A stretch of DNA of 64,000 nucleotides. It comes from Roseiarcus sp963759955 (GTDB lineage: Bacteria; Pseudomonadota; Alphaproteobacteria; Rhizobiales; Beijerinckiaceae). The stretch covers positions 62,001 through 126,000 of the forward strand of contig CAVXCA010000056.1 in assembly GCA_963759955.1 (NCBI GenBank), read 5' to 3'. This document shows, piece by piece, positions 33,251-42,970 of the stretch. The notes below the pieces were generated by a model. That model was given only the letters and a program-made list of their open reading frames with translations, was not told the DNA's origin and ran no database searches. The translations under genes and the position numbers were made by a program. How positions within the stretch are numbered: position 1 is the stretch's first letter; each line of letters opens with the position of its first letter.

Positions 33251-36200
33251 TCATGCGGCGGGCGCCTCGAGCCCGATCTCGAGCCGCGTAGCGTCGACCG
33301 CGCCGGTGCGCGCAAGCTTGTTCCAAAGCTGGCGCCGGCCGCGCAGCGCAGCGAGCACCACCGAGAAGGTGACGACATAGAGAAACGGCCGGTAGACGAA
33401 GCGCTGCACGACCACCACCCACATGTCGCGCAGCGGCCGCCGGTCGAGGCGGAAAGCGACCGACGAGGCCAACAAGTCCAGCGCCAGGAAGGTGGCGTAG
33501 CCGACGGCGACCGGTCGGAAATCGAGCCGCAGCAGCGCGAGCAGGAAGATGAAGTCGCCGATCGGCGCGAGCAGCGGGAACAGCAGCTGGAACATCGCGA
33601 CGTTCGGCAGCGCCACCCAGCCGAGCGGGCCGCGCCCGAAGCGGCGGCGATGCTTCCACAGGCTTTGCAGCGTGCCGTAGCTCCAGCGGAAGCGCTGGCG
33701 GAACAGCGACCCGATGGTTTGCGGCGCTTCCGTTATCGATTGCGCGAGCGGCGCATAGGTGATGCGGCCGCCCGCAGCGAGAATGGTCAGCGTGAGGTCC
33801 GCGTCCTCGGTCAGCGTGTCGGCGGAATAGCCGCCGACGGCGAGCAGCGTCCCGCGGCGCCACGCTCCGGTCGCCCCCGGCACCACCGAAATGCAGTTGA
33901 GGCTGTCGAAAGCGCGCCGGTCGTAATTCTGCGAGGTGACGTATTCGACCGACTGGAACGCGGTCAGCAGATTGCAGACGTTGCCGACCTGCACGTTGCC
34001 GCAGACCGCGTCGATCGACGGATCGGCGAAGGGCTTGACGAGGCTCGAGATCGTGTGGCGCAGCACGAGCGTGTCGGCGTCGATGGTGACGAGGATCTCC
34101 TCCTCCGCCGCGCGCGCCCCGCGGTTGAGCGCCGCGGCTTTGCCGGCGTTGCGCTGCCGCAGGAGCGCGACGCGCGGATCGCGCGCCGCCCAGCCCTCGA
34201 CCACGCGCGCCGTTTCGTCGGCGCTGCCGTCGTCGATGACGAGAATTCTCAGGCGCTGGTAGTCGCTGGCGAGCGCCGCCTCGATCGTGCGGCCGATGAC
34301 CCGCGCCTCGTTGAAAGCGGGAACCAGCACGCAGATCGGCGGCTCGAAGGCCGACGGCTCGTCGGCGGCCCGCCGGCGCCGGTCGCGCGCCACCAACGCG
34401 CCGAGGAAGAGAATGCGCAGAATGGCGATCCCGGTGGTGAAGGCGAACAGATAGACGAGGACCTCGGCGCCGGAGGTGTGCACCCAGGCCGGAATGCGCG
34501 CGCCGAACGACAGCATTTCTTCGCGCCGCGACAGCTCGGGGTTGAGCGACGCCGCCGGGACGCCGATGAGCTCGTTGAGCGGCACGATCTCGTAGCCCGC
34601 CTCGCGCAGCGCCGGGATCAACCGGTCCAGCGCCGCGACGGTCTGGCTGCGGTCGCCGCCGCCGTCGTGGAACACGATGACATGGCCGCCGGTCGAGACG
34701 AGGTCGTGCATCACGATGTTGAAGATCGCGTCGGCGCCGGGACGGTCGTAGTCCTGCGAGTCGACGTCGGCGCCGGCGACGAGATAGCCCATCCGGTCGA
34801 TGTCCTCGAGCGGCGCGAGCTGGGCGGCGCTCGTCGGCGCCGAATCGGTGTCGTAGGGCGGGCGGAACAGGAAAGTCGACCGTCCAGCCGCCGCCTCGAT
34901 CTGCCGCTGGCCGAAGCCCGCCTCGACCCACAGACGCGCTTTCGAGATCGCCGTCAAATCGGGGTGCGAGTAGGTATGATCGCCGATCAGATAACCGGCC
35001 TCGACCTCCTCGCGGACGAGCTGCGGGGCGCGCTCCACGTTCTCGCCGATGAGGAAGAACGTCGCCGGCGCGCCGTACTTCGCCAGCACGCTGAGGATCT
35101 GGGGGGTCCAGATCGGGTGAGGGCCATCGTCAAAGGTGAGCGCGATTTTCTTTGGCGCGTTGTCGCCGCCAAAGCGCTGCACCTTGAAGGACCGCGGCAG
35201 CGTTTCGTACCGAGCCCAATCGATGTAGCCATTCGTCACGCCGAAGTCGCGCACGCCGTCGCGGCGCCCCTCGTCGACGCGCAGCAGCTCGCCTTTGCCC
35301 TCGATCCGCACCGTGTCGATGTTCGGCGTGCGCGACAGCGCGCGCGGATCGAAATTGGCCGCGTTGGGCGCGCCGAAAAACGACCATAGCTGTGGGTCCT
35401 CGGGACCGGTGCGCCACAGCGCCGCGCCGCGCACGCCGGCGTGGCGCGCGTAAGCGTACTCGTTCCAGGCCGAGAACGCGTCGAGCATCCACACGTCGTG
35501 ACTGCGGCGCGCATCGTCGACATAGTGGAAGTGACTGTTGACGTCCTCGCCGCCGGCCTCGATGCGCGCGTTGTGGCTGTCGGCGAGCGCCAGCGCTTCG
35601 TCGAACTCCAGCGCTTCGGCGGCGGCGGCGCCCTGCGTCCAGTCATAGGCGTAGGCGCCGACGCCGGCGATCAGCTTGTCCGGATCGATGCGTTCGGCCG
35701 CTTGGTCGAGGCCGTCCTCGTACCACGGGCGCGAGGCGATCGGGCCCGGAGAGCTGGTCGACCAGTGTTCGTCGTAGGCCATCAGGACGACCGCGTCGGC
35801 GATGCGGCCGATCGCCTCGTAGTCGTAGGCTTCGTCGTTCATCGGCACGTCGACAGTGACCAAGAACCCGTGCGCGTGCAGCGCGTTGCTCAGCCGATCG
35901 AGCCAGTCGACGTAGACGCGCTCTTCCTGCGGATGGAGAACTCTCGATGTCGATGTTGACGCCGTCCGCCTTATTCTCGGCGAGCGTGGCCAACAGGCGA
36001 TCGCGAAACGCGTTCGCCGCGTCGGGGTCGCGCAGGAACTCGCCGAGCCGGTTTTCGAACCATTCGCCGTTCGCATCGATGTTGGCGACGCGCGGCAGGA
36101 CCTTCACGCCGGCGGCGCGCAACTGGTCGGCGATCTTGCGGTCCACCTTGACGGACAATGCGCCGCTCGCGTCGGCGAAGCTCATCCAGTCGGGGAAGAC

Positions 36201-36599
36201 GATCTGCAGATTCTTGAGATGCGCGCGCAGCGAAGCGACGCTCATTTGCTCGTCCTGCAGGACGAACGCGGCGTTGAGGAACCCCGGCCCGCCGAGCGAC
36301 GCCGCCGGGGCGGGCGCCGTCGACGTTGTCGCCGGGGCGCTGGGCGCCGTCGCGGCGCTTGGCGTCGTCGACGGGCCGGATGAAAGCGCCGCGACGCTCG
36401 TCGTGTCGTCGAGCCTGACGACGACAGCGTCCCCGGCGAAGCGCGCGGTCTGGAGGGCGGACGGCAGAGCCGGAAGCTGCGGCGGCGTCAGGACGCTTAG
36501 CGCGACGAGACCGAGGGCGGCGAAGGCGATGACGGCCAGCGCCAAGCCCGCGACGCGGACGAAACGCCCGCGACGCGCGGTAGGATCCTCGAAAATCAT
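33251..36599 (-). pseudogene. Frameshifted GH18-like / NodB polysaccharide deacetylase / GT2 glycosyltransferase fusion
   Basis: One gene of about 1,116 codons split by a single extra base. The upstream frame (ATG 36599) has a membrane anchor (residues 16-36), a proline/alanine-rich linker and the start of a GH18-like domain with DGVNIDIE (212-219). It shifts at the TT near 35939-35940; removing one T continues as E-S-LHPQEERVYVDW into the downstream frame. That frame completes the GH18-like domain, then a NodB deacetylase (TFDDGPH, HTYSHP, RPPYD), a membrane segment, and a GT2 domain (LVPAFNE, DADTLV, EDADLT, RQRFRW) with C-terminal helices. Intact relatives are envelope polysaccharide enzymes. 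The shift falls directly after the catalytic glutamate. It may be a sequencing error. Confidence 0.85.
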
Positions 36600-37506
36600 C
36601 AGTCTGCGCCCCTAATCGACACGCCGCGACGCGCGCCGCTTGCGCGCGTTCATGGTGGCCCCCGCACACATTGTGCAGAGGCCTGGTGAACCGCGGCTGA
36701 ACGGATTGCGGCGCCCAAGCGCCCCCGCCGGTTCCCGGCGCGGCGCGGAGATCGCGAGGACGGCGCGCGCCTCGATTTGCGAGGGGGGCGCTCGGAGCGC
36801 GATGTCTTGTCGCAATGTCTATTGCGTTCGCCAAGCGGCGCAAATTTAGAATTAGAACATTTCTAAGTACACTAGAAGCGATCTGCTCGCGCCGCGCAGC
36901 TCCAGGTCTGGGGCAATGGCGCGGAGGGGCGCGGCGAAGGCGTCGCGCGCGCTGAGACGGTCGAACGAGGCGCGTCGGCGAGCGAACTCGACCGCCAGCC
37001 CGCGGCGGCGGCGGGTCGGGCTCGATCCGGCGCGGAAATTTCCACGGTCGTGGGCGAACCGCGAAAAGGCGTCAGCAATTCAGAACCGCATGCAGGTCTA
37101 CGGGGGCCGCTCGGCGCGACCTCTCAAAGTCGCCAATTCGAGCTGCGGTCGCCTGGAGCGGGTTCGTTCCCCGGCCCCAAGCAGACGTTGCGACCGGCAA
37201 TCCCAACGCCCGGCATGCGGCGGACGCGGGCCAAGCCGATCGCGTTGGACCCCAGGGCGGTCCGCGACCTCTTCGGAACGCTGCATGACGAAGGCGCGTC
37301 GAAGGGGAATTTTGTGACGACGTGCGGATATGGCGCGGCCGCTGACGAATTCGCCAACGGCAAACCCCTCGTCGGCCCTCGGGCCCGCCGAATTGCCCGC
37401 GCCGCATCGGCGGCGCGACCGTTGGTCGCATCCCCTGCGCGGCGCCTAAAATGCGGGCATTTCAACGTCGCCTTGATTGCGGAGCCAACGTGTGCGCCCC
37501 CGCCCC
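36600..37506. other. Long intergenic stretch without an intact gene
   Basis: About 900 bp with no credible complete gene. An AT-rich patch at 36840-36880 includes the palindrome TTAGAA-CAT-TTCTAA (36852-36866), possibly an operator or promoter for the minus-strand gene starting at 36599. At 37236-37373 there is a vestige of an Mrr-like nuclease (separate entry). Elsewhere the possible frames have no family features. Confidence 0.6.
37236..37373 (+). pseudogene. Vestige of an Mrr-like restriction endonuclease
   Basis: About 45 codons on the plus strand read AVRDLFGTLHDEGASKG, then FVTTCGYGAAADEFANGKPL. This matches the conserved VRDLFG..EGASKG..VTTSGYG...EFA.GKPL core that I recall for Mrr-type restriction endonuclease domains. 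The flanks do not continue the domain: the catalytic QxK strand upstream and the LIDG tail downstream are missing. There is no plausible start or ribosome site. I read it as a fossil of a lost defence gene in an otherwise empty 900-bp gap. Confidence 0.55.
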
Positions 37507-38127
37507 CTACCGCGCCACCACCCCGCCCAGAATTGTCTCCGCGACCTGCCGCTTGGCGCGCTCGAACGCCTCGTCGCTCAGCGGGCCTTTCTCCAGCGTC
37601 GCGATCTCGTGCGCGGCGTTGGCGTAGTGCTGGGTCGTCGCCCAGATCATGTAGAAGAGAACGCGCGGCTCGATCGGCTTGAGCTTGCCCGCGGCGATCC
37701 ATTTCTTCACCGCGCGCTCGCGCGAGCGCACCCATTGCGTCAACTGGGTGTCGAGAAAATCCTGGATCACCGGCGCGCCGCGCATGATCTCGCTCGCCCA
37801 GATCTGCGAGCTCAGCGGCATCGCGCGCGCAAGATCCATTTTCGCGCCGATATAGGAGGTCAGCGCCTCGGCCGGGTCCTCGCTGGTGTCGAACGACGAA
37901 GCCGCCTCCAGCCACGCGGTCAGCACGCGCTCGACCACCGCGCGATAGAGCTTTTCCTTGGTCGGAAAATAATAGTGGACGTTGGGCTTGGGCACGCCCG
38001 CGCGCGCCGCGATCGCCGCCATTGTCGCGCCGCCGAAACCTTGCTCGGCGAACACCGCTTCAGCCGCGGCGAGGATGACGCGCTCGTTCTCCTGCCGTAT
38101 GCTCGGCTTGGCGATCGGCTTGTTCAT
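37507..38127 (-). CDS. rutR: RutR-type TetR repressor of pyrimidine catabolism
   Basis: A 206-residue TetR-family regulator. The N-terminal HTH (ATMAAIAARAGVPKPNVHYYFPTKEKLY) is followed by the YcdC/RutR-type C-terminal domain (SSQIWASEIMRGAPVIQDFL, LFYMIWATTQHYAN). E. coli RutR senses uracil and thymine. The ATG at 38127 has AGAGGA 5 nt upstream. It is divergent from the Pyd genes, and a perfect RutR-box palindrome lies between them, which strongly supports the name. Confidence 0.88.
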   Translation of the reverse strand: MNKPIAKPSIRQENERVILAAAEAVFAEQGFGGATMAAIAARAGVPKPNVHYYFPTKEKLYRAVVERVLTAWLEAASSFDTSEDPAEALTSYIGAKMDLARAMPLSSQIWASEIMRGAPVIQDFLDTQLTQWVRSRERAVKKWIAAGKLKPIEPRVLFYMIWATTQHYANAAHEIATLEKGPLSDEAFERAKRQVAETILGGVVAR

Positions 38128-38179
38128 CTGGTCCTCTGAACGGCGCCTCAAACCTGGGCGCCGAGCGCAGAATTACGGC

Positions 38180-38199
38180 ATTTGACCATTTGGTCAAAT
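38180..38199. promoter_or_regulatory. RutR operator between rutR and the Pyd genes
   Basis: TTGACCA-TT-TGGTCAA at 38182-38197 is a perfect palindrome and matches the known RutR box consensus TTGACCAnnTGGTCAA; two more flanking bases on each side extend the symmetry. It contains a possible -35 (TTGACC), with TAATAG at 38203-38208 as a candidate -10 at a short 15-bp spacing. A bound repressor would block transcription of the Pyd operon and perhaps rutR itself. Confidence 0.85.
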
Positions 38200-38239
38200 T
38201 CATAATAGCGTTGCTCGTCTTTCAATGCGGAGCGTGGGA

Positions 38240-39487
38240 ATGACCGACCTGTCGAACGTGCGCGTCAACGGTCAGCGGCTGTGGGACGCGCTGATGGAAA
38301 TCGCCAAGATCGGCGGCACGCCGAAGGGCGGCTGCAAGCGCCTCACGCTCACCGACGTCGACAAGAAGGGGCGCGAATTGTTCCGCGCCTGGTGCGAAAA
38401 GGAAGGCTGCACGGTCAAGGTCGACGAAATGGGCAACATGTTCGCGCGTCGCCCGGGCGTCGAGGACGATCTGCCGCCGGTGATCGTCGGCAGTCACCTC
38501 GACACCCAGCCGACCGGCGGCAAGTTCGACGGCGTGCTCGGCGTGCTCGGCGCGCTCGAAGTCGTGCGCTCGCTCAACGACCTCAAGATCAAGACCCGCT
38601 ACCCCATCGAGGTCGCAAACTGGACGAACGAGGAAGGCTCGCGCTACGCGCCGGCGATGCTCGCTTCGGGCGTGTTCGCCGGCGTCTACACCAAGGATTT
38701 CGCGTATTCGCGCCTCGACGGCGAGAACAAGAAGCTCGGCGACGAACTCGAGCGAATCGGCTTCAAGGGCTCGGAACCGGTCGGCGGGCGGCCAGTCCAT
38801 GCCTACTTCGAATTGCATATCGAGCAGGGGCCGATCCTCGAGGACGAATTGCTCGACGTCGGCGTGGTCACCCACGGCCAAGGCCAGCGCTGGTACGAAA
38901 TCCGCCTGACCGGCTTCGAGAGCCACGCCGGCTCGACGCCGATGCCGCGCCGCAAGGACGCCCTGCTCGGCGCCGCGCGCATCGTCGAACTCGTCAACGC
39001 GATTGGGCTTTCCAAGGCGCCGCTCGGCGTCTCCACCGTCGGCATGCTCAATCCCTACCCCAATTCGCGCAACGTCATTCCCGGCGAAGTGTTCATGACC
39101 TGCGAATTCCGCCATCCCATCGACGCGACCTTGAGCGAAATGAACGCCGCGCTTCACGAGGGCGTCAAGGCGATCGCGGACAAGATCGGCCTGACCTACG
39201 AGCTCAAGCAGGTTTTCTATTACGAGCCCGTCGCCTTCGACGAGGAATGCGTCGGCGCGGTGCGCCGCGCCGCCCAGCGCTTTGGCTATTCGCATCGCGA
39301 CATCGTTTCCGGCGCTGGGCACGATGCTTGCTACCTCGCACGCATCGCCCCGACTGCGATGGTCTTCACCCCTTGCGTCGACGGCGTAAGCCACAACGAG
39401 AGCGAGGACATCAAGCAGGAATGGTCGACGGCGGGCGCCAACGTATTGATGCACGCGGTGTTGGAAAAGGCGGAGATCGTGGCGTAA
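38240..39487 (+). CDS. pydC: N-carbamoyl-beta-alanine amidohydrolase / Zn-dependent carbamoylase (M20 family)
   Basis: A 415-residue metal-dependent hydrolase of the hydantoinase/carbamoylase family. Metal-site segments are visible: GSHLDTQPTGGKFDG, NEEGSRY, HIEQGP and SHNESED; GHDACYLARIAPTAMVF lies near the end. It would release beta-alanine, CO2 and ammonia from N-carbamoyl-beta-alanine, the last step of reductive pyrimidine breakdown. The ATG at 38240 has GGAG 7 nt upstream. The partner dihydropyrimidinase and the RutR box support this over allantoate or L-carbamoylase roles. Confidence 0.87.
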   Translation: MTDLSNVRVNGQRLWDALMEIAKIGGTPKGGCKRLTLTDVDKKGRELFRAWCEKEGCTVKVDEMGNMFARRPGVEDDLPPVIVGSHLDTQPTGGKFDGVLGVLGALEVVRSLNDLKIKTRYPIEVANWTNEEGSRYAPAMLASGVFAGVYTKDFAYSRLDGENKKLGDELERIGFKGSEPVGGRPVHAYFELHIEQGPILEDELLDVGVVTHGQGQRWYEIRLTGFESHAGSTPMPRRKDALLGAARIVELVNAIGLSKAPLGVSTVGMLNPYPNSRNVIPGEVFMTCEFRHPIDATLSEMNAALHEGVKAIADKIGLTYELKQVFYYEPVAFDEECVGAVRRAAQRFGYSHRDIVSGAGHDACYLARIAPTAMVFTPCVDGVSHNESEDIKQEWSTAGANVLMHAVLEKAEIVA

Positions 39488-39518
39488 GCGCGCAATGACA
39501 GAGAAGGGAGTCCCCTGC

Positions 39519-39605
39519 CGTCGTTGCGAGCATGAGCGAAGCAATCCAACCGTTGGGGCGCGCCGCCCGCTGGATTGCTTCGTCGCTTCGCTCCTCGCGA
39601 CGACG
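39519..39605. repeat. Rhizobial palindromic intergenic repeat (RSDEAIQ type)
   Basis: Two roughly 35-nt arms (left 39519-39552, right about 39570-39605) form an imperfect inverted repeat around a GC-rich loop. Read as protein it gives the well-known REERSDEAIQ artefact. Such elements are dispersed in many Rhizobiales genomes. This one sits in the 191-bp gap between pydC and the dihydropyrimidinase. Confidence 0.8.
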
Positions 39606-39678
39606 GTTATGGGTTTTCCTTCCTGACAAGGCTTAAACGCCGGCTAGGGACGGAACAGACGAAAGAGGAGAGCCAGTC

Positions 39679-41106
39679 ATGTCGCTCGTCATCAAAGGCG
39701 GAACGATCGTCGCGGCCGATCGCAGTTATGCCGCGGACGTCCTGATCGAGGGCGGCTCGATCACGGCGATCGGCCCGGGATTGCAAGGCAAAAAGGAGCT
39801 CGACGCGTCCGGCTGCTTCGTCATGCCCGGCGGCATCGATCCGCACACCCATCTCGACATGCCCTTCATGGGCGCCAATTCGGCGGATGATTACGAGCAC
39901 GGCACGCGGGCGGGCCTTTCGGGCGGCACGACGATGGTCGTGGATTTCTGCATACCGGGCCGTGGCCAACCGTTGATGGAGGCGATGGCCGACTGGGACA
40001 AGCGCGCCGAGCGCGCCACCGCCGACTACTCGTACCACATGTGCATCACCTACTGGTCCGACAAGGTGCGCGAGGACATGGCGAAGGTCGTCGCGCACGG
40101 CGTGACCTCGTTCAAGCATTTCATGGCCTACAAGGGCTCGCTGATGGTCAACGACGAGGAGCTGTTCGCCTCGTTCCTGCGCTGCGCCGAACTCGGCGCG
40201 CTGCCTTTGGTCCACGCCGAGAACGGCGACCTCGTGCTCGCGCTGCAAAAGCATTATCTCGCCAAGGGCGTCACCGGGCCGGAGGGTCACGCGCTGTCGC
40301 GCCCGCCGGAGGTCGAAGGCGAGGCCACCAATCGCGCCATCATACTCGCCGACCAGGCCGGCGTTCCGCTCTACGTCGTGCACACCTCCTGCATTCCCGC
40401 CCATGAAGCGATCGCGCGCGCCCGCGCGCTCGGTAAGCGGGTCTACGGCGAACCGCTGATCCAGCACCTCGTGCTCGACGAGAGCGAGTATTTCAGCAAG
40501 GACTGGGCCCACGCGGCGCGCCGCGTCATGTCGCCGCCGTTCCGCGACAAGAAGCACCAGGACGACCTCTGGAACGGCCTGCGCGCCGGCTCGCTGCAAG
40601 TGGTGGCGACCGACCATTGCTCGTTCACGACGCGCCAGAAGGAACTGGGCTTAGGCGATTTCACCAAGATTCCCAACGGCACCGGTGGTCTCGAGGATCG
40701 TATGCCGGTGCTGTGGGCCTATGGCGTCAACACCGGCCGCCTGACCCCGAACGAATTCGTCGCCGTCACCTCGACCAACATCGCGCGCATCCTCAATCTC
40801 TACCCGCGCAAGGGCGCGATTCTGCCCGGCGCGGACGCGGACGTCGTCGTCTGGGATCCGAAAGCGAAGAAGACGATCAGCGCCGACAAGCAGATGTCGG
40901 TGATCGACTACAACGTCTTCGAAGGCGTCAAGGTCGAGGGCCTGCCGCGGTTCACGCTGTCGCGCGGCGAAGTCGTCGTCACCGAGGGCAAGGTCGAGGC
41001 CCAGCCCGGCCGTGGCCGCTTCGTCAAGCGCGAGCCGTTCACCGCCGACGCGCGCGCGCTGGCGAAGTTCAAGGCGCACACCGCCGCTAGAGGGGTCGCG
41101 CGCTGA
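39679..41106 (+). CDS. pydB: Dihydropyrimidinase (D-hydantoinase)
   Basis: A 475-residue cyclic amidohydrolase. The binuclear zinc site appears as HTHLDMPF, the lysine to be carboxylated in SFKHFMAYKG, then HAENGD and HTSCIPAHEA. It opens dihydrouracil and dihydrothymine. AGGAG precedes the ATG by about 8 nt. It lies in the RutR-controlled operon, downstream of pydC and two bases from the ABC ATPase gene. The first enzyme, dihydropyrimidine dehydrogenase (PydA), is not in the window. Confidence 0.93.
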   Translation: MSLVIKGGTIVAADRSYAADVLIEGGSITAIGPGLQGKKELDASGCFVMPGGIDPHTHLDMPFMGANSADDYEHGTRAGLSGGTTMVVDFCIPGRGQPLMEAMADWDKRAERATADYSYHMCITYWSDKVREDMAKVVAHGVTSFKHFMAYKGSLMVNDEELFASFLRCAELGALPLVHAENGDLVLALQKHYLAKGVTGPEGHALSRPPEVEGEATNRAIILADQAGVPLYVVHTSCIPAHEAIARARALGKRVYGEPLIQHLVLDESEYFSKDWAHAARRVMSPPFRDKKHQDDLWNGLRAGSLQVVATDHCSFTTRQKELGLGDFTKIPNGTGGLEDRMPVLWAYGVNTGRLTPNEFVAVTSTNIARILNLYPRKGAILPGADADVVVWDPKAKKTISADKQMSVIDYNVFEGVKVEGLPRFTLSRGEVVVTEGKVEAQPGRGRFVKREPFTADARALAKFKAHTAARGVAR

Positions 41107-41107
41107 G

Positions 41108-41926
41108 ATGTTGGAGCCGCTCGCCAGACCAAGCGCTGTCGCCTCGAAGTTCAGCGTCATCGACATCGCGGACCTGTCGTTGCGCTTCGAAACGCGCGAC
41201 GGCCCCGTGCAGGCGCTCAGCGGCGTCAACCTCAAGATCGCGCGCGGCGAGTTCGTCTCGTTCATCGGCCCCTCGGGCTGCGGCAAGACGACGTTGCTGC
41301 GCGCGGTCGCCGATCTGGAGAGCCCGACCAGCGGCGTCATTCGCGTCAACGGCATGAGCCCTCTTGAGGCGCGGGTGAACCGCGCCTACGGCTACGTGTT
41401 CCAGGCGCCGGCGCTCTATCCCTGGCGCAGCGTCGCGCGCAACATCGCGCTGCCGCTGGAAATCATGGGCTTCGGCAAGGCCGAACGCGACGCGCGCGTC
41501 GCCAAGGGCCTCGAACTCGTCAATCTCGCCGGCTTCGGCAACAAGTTTCCCTGGCAATTGTCGGGCGGCATGCAGCAGCGCGCCTCGATCGCCAGGGCGC
41601 TGTCGTTCGATCCCGACCTTCTGTTGATGGACGAGCCGTTCGGCGCGCTCGACGAGATCGTGCGCGACATGCTCAACCAGCAACTGCTCGGCCTGTGGGA
41701 GAAGACCGGCAAGACGGTGCTGTTCGTCACCCATTCGATCCCCGAGGCGGTGTTTCTTTCCACTCGCATCGTCGTGATGTCGCCGCGCCCGGGGCGCATC
41801 CACGATATCATCGAAACCAACTTTCCGCGCGACCGCGCGCTGGAAATCCGCGAGACGCCGGAATTCATCGAAGTCGCCAACCGCGTGCGCCACGGCTTGC
41901 GCGAGGGACATTCCTATGACGAGTGA
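41108..41926 (+). CDS. ABC transporter ATP-binding protein (SsuB/TauB type), pyrimidine locus
   Basis: A 272-residue ABC ATPase. Walker A is GPSGCGKTT, the signature LSGGMQQR, Walker B LLMDEPFGALD. The ATG at 41108 follows the pydB stop with one base between, so it is translationally linked. It belongs to the nitrate/sulfonate/HMP class of importers. With two permeases and an NMT1/THI5-like binding protein it probably imports a pyrimidine or a derivative. Confidence 0.87.
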   Translation: MLEPLARPSAVASKFSVIDIADLSLRFETRDGPVQALSGVNLKIARGEFVSFIGPSGCGKTTLLRAVADLESPTSGVIRVNGMSPLEARVNRAYGYVFQAPALYPWRSVARNIALPLEIMGFGKAERDARVAKGLELVNLAGFGNKFPWQLSGGMQQRASIARALSFDPDLLLMDEPFGALDEIVRDMLNQQLLGLWEKTGKTVLFVTHSIPEAVFLSTRIVVMSPRPGRIHDIIETNFPRDRALEIRETPEFIEVANRVRHGLREGHSYDE

Positions 41927-41951
41927 GCGTCGTCTTGGAAGGGGGCCAATC

Positions 41952-42056
41952 CCCCGGCCCCTCACCCGACCTCTCCCCGCAAACGGGGAGAGGGGCGCGC
42001 GGCGCCCTTCTTCTCCTCTCCCCGTTTGCGGGGAGAGGTCGGGTGAGGGGCCGGGG
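41952..42056. repeat. Perfect 42-bp inverted repeat inside the transporter operon
   Basis: Arms 41952-41993 and 42015-42056 are exact reverse complements over 42 bp, with a 21-nt loop. Each arm contains its own hairpin (CTCTCCCCG, AAA-type loop, CGGGGAGAG). This is the CCCCTCACCCGACCTCTCC family of dispersed rhizobial elements. It fills the 177-bp gap between the ATPase and first permease genes, so it will be transcribed and form a very stable RNA structure. Confidence 0.92.
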
Positions 42057-42103
42057 CGTTGGCCGCGAGCTTCGCCGATGCGCGAACAAGCAAGGATCGA
42101 TTC

Positions 42104-42970
42104 ATGAAATCGGCCCTGCCCGTCACGATCGTCCTCATCGCGCTGCTCGCGTTCTGGTACGTCGCCGCGGCGCTGATGAACGCGCCCTTGCAGCGCGACG
42201 CCTTCGCCAACGCCGGCCGCGACGACTATTCGACCGCCGATCTCGTGGCCGCCTCGCTCAACATGGAGCGCCCGAAACTCCCCGCGCCGCACCAGATCGT
42301 CGCCGAGCTCGACAGGCTGATCCTAGAGACCGCGCCGACCTCGAAGCGCGGCCTCGTCTTTCACGCCTGGATCACATTGCAGGAGACGCTGATCGGCTTC
42401 TTCTTCGGCGCTTCGCTGGGGATCGGCCTGGCCATCCTGGTCCTCTCGGTGCGCAGCCTCGAGCGATCGATGATGCCGTGGATCGTCGCCTCGCAGACCG
42501 TGCCGATCATCGCGCTGGCGCCGATGATCGTGGTGATTCTCAATCAGTTCGACATCACCGGGATCGCGCCCAAGGCGGTGATCGCCGCCTATCTCTCGTT
42601 CTTCCCGGTCACCGTCGGCATGGTCAAGGGGCTGCGCGCGCCCGATCCGCTGCAGCTCGATCTCATGCGCACCTATTCGGCGACCTCGGCGCAGACCCTA
42701 TTGAAATTGCGCGCGCCGGCGAGCGCGCCGTTCTTCTTCGCCAGCATGAAGATCGGCGCGGCGGCGGCCCTGGTCGGGGCGGTGGTCGCGGAGGTGACCA
42801 AGAGCGAGGACGGGGGCCTGGGCGCGCGGCTGCTGGCCGGCTCCTACTACGGCCAGACCGTTCAGATCTGGGCGGCGCTGTTCACCGCCGCAGCGCTTTC
42901 GGCGGCGCTCGTCGGCCTCATCGGGTTCGCCTCGCGGATCGTGCTGCGCCGCATGGCGTTCACGCCATGA
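42104..42970 (+). CDS. ABC transporter permease 1, pyrimidine locus
   Basis: A 288-residue inner-membrane permease of the SsuC/TauC class with about six helices. An unusual hydrophilic stretch of about 60 residues (residues 24-85) follows the first helix. The EAA-like loop is LLKLRAPASAPFFFASMKIGAAAALVGAVVAE. The ATG at 42104 has AAGGA about 8 nt upstream. Its stop overlaps the next gene in an ATGA. Confidence 0.85.
   Translation: MKSALPVTIVLIALLAFWYVAAALMNAPLQRDAFANAGRDDYSTADLVAASLNMERPKLPAPHQIVAELDRLILETAPTSKRGLVFHAWITLQETLIGFFFGASLGIGLAILVLSVRSLERSMMPWIVASQTVPIIALAPMIVVILNQFDITGIAPKAVIAAYLSFFPVTVGMVKGLRAPDPLQLDLMRTYSATSAQTLLKLRAPASAPFFFASMKIGAAAALVGAVVAEVTKSEDGGLGARLLAGSYYGQTVQIWAALFTAAALSAALVGLIGFASRIVLRRMAFTP

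Noticed and set aside
36852..36866. TTAGAA-CAT-TTCTAA as a firm operator
   Set aside because: It is 250 bp from the nearest start codon and in an AT-rich patch where short palindromes are expected by chance.
37050..37682. A 210-residue plus-strand protein containing the Mrr-like segment
   Set aside because: Only about 45 codons match a family; the rest has intergenic composition and the end runs antisense into rutR.
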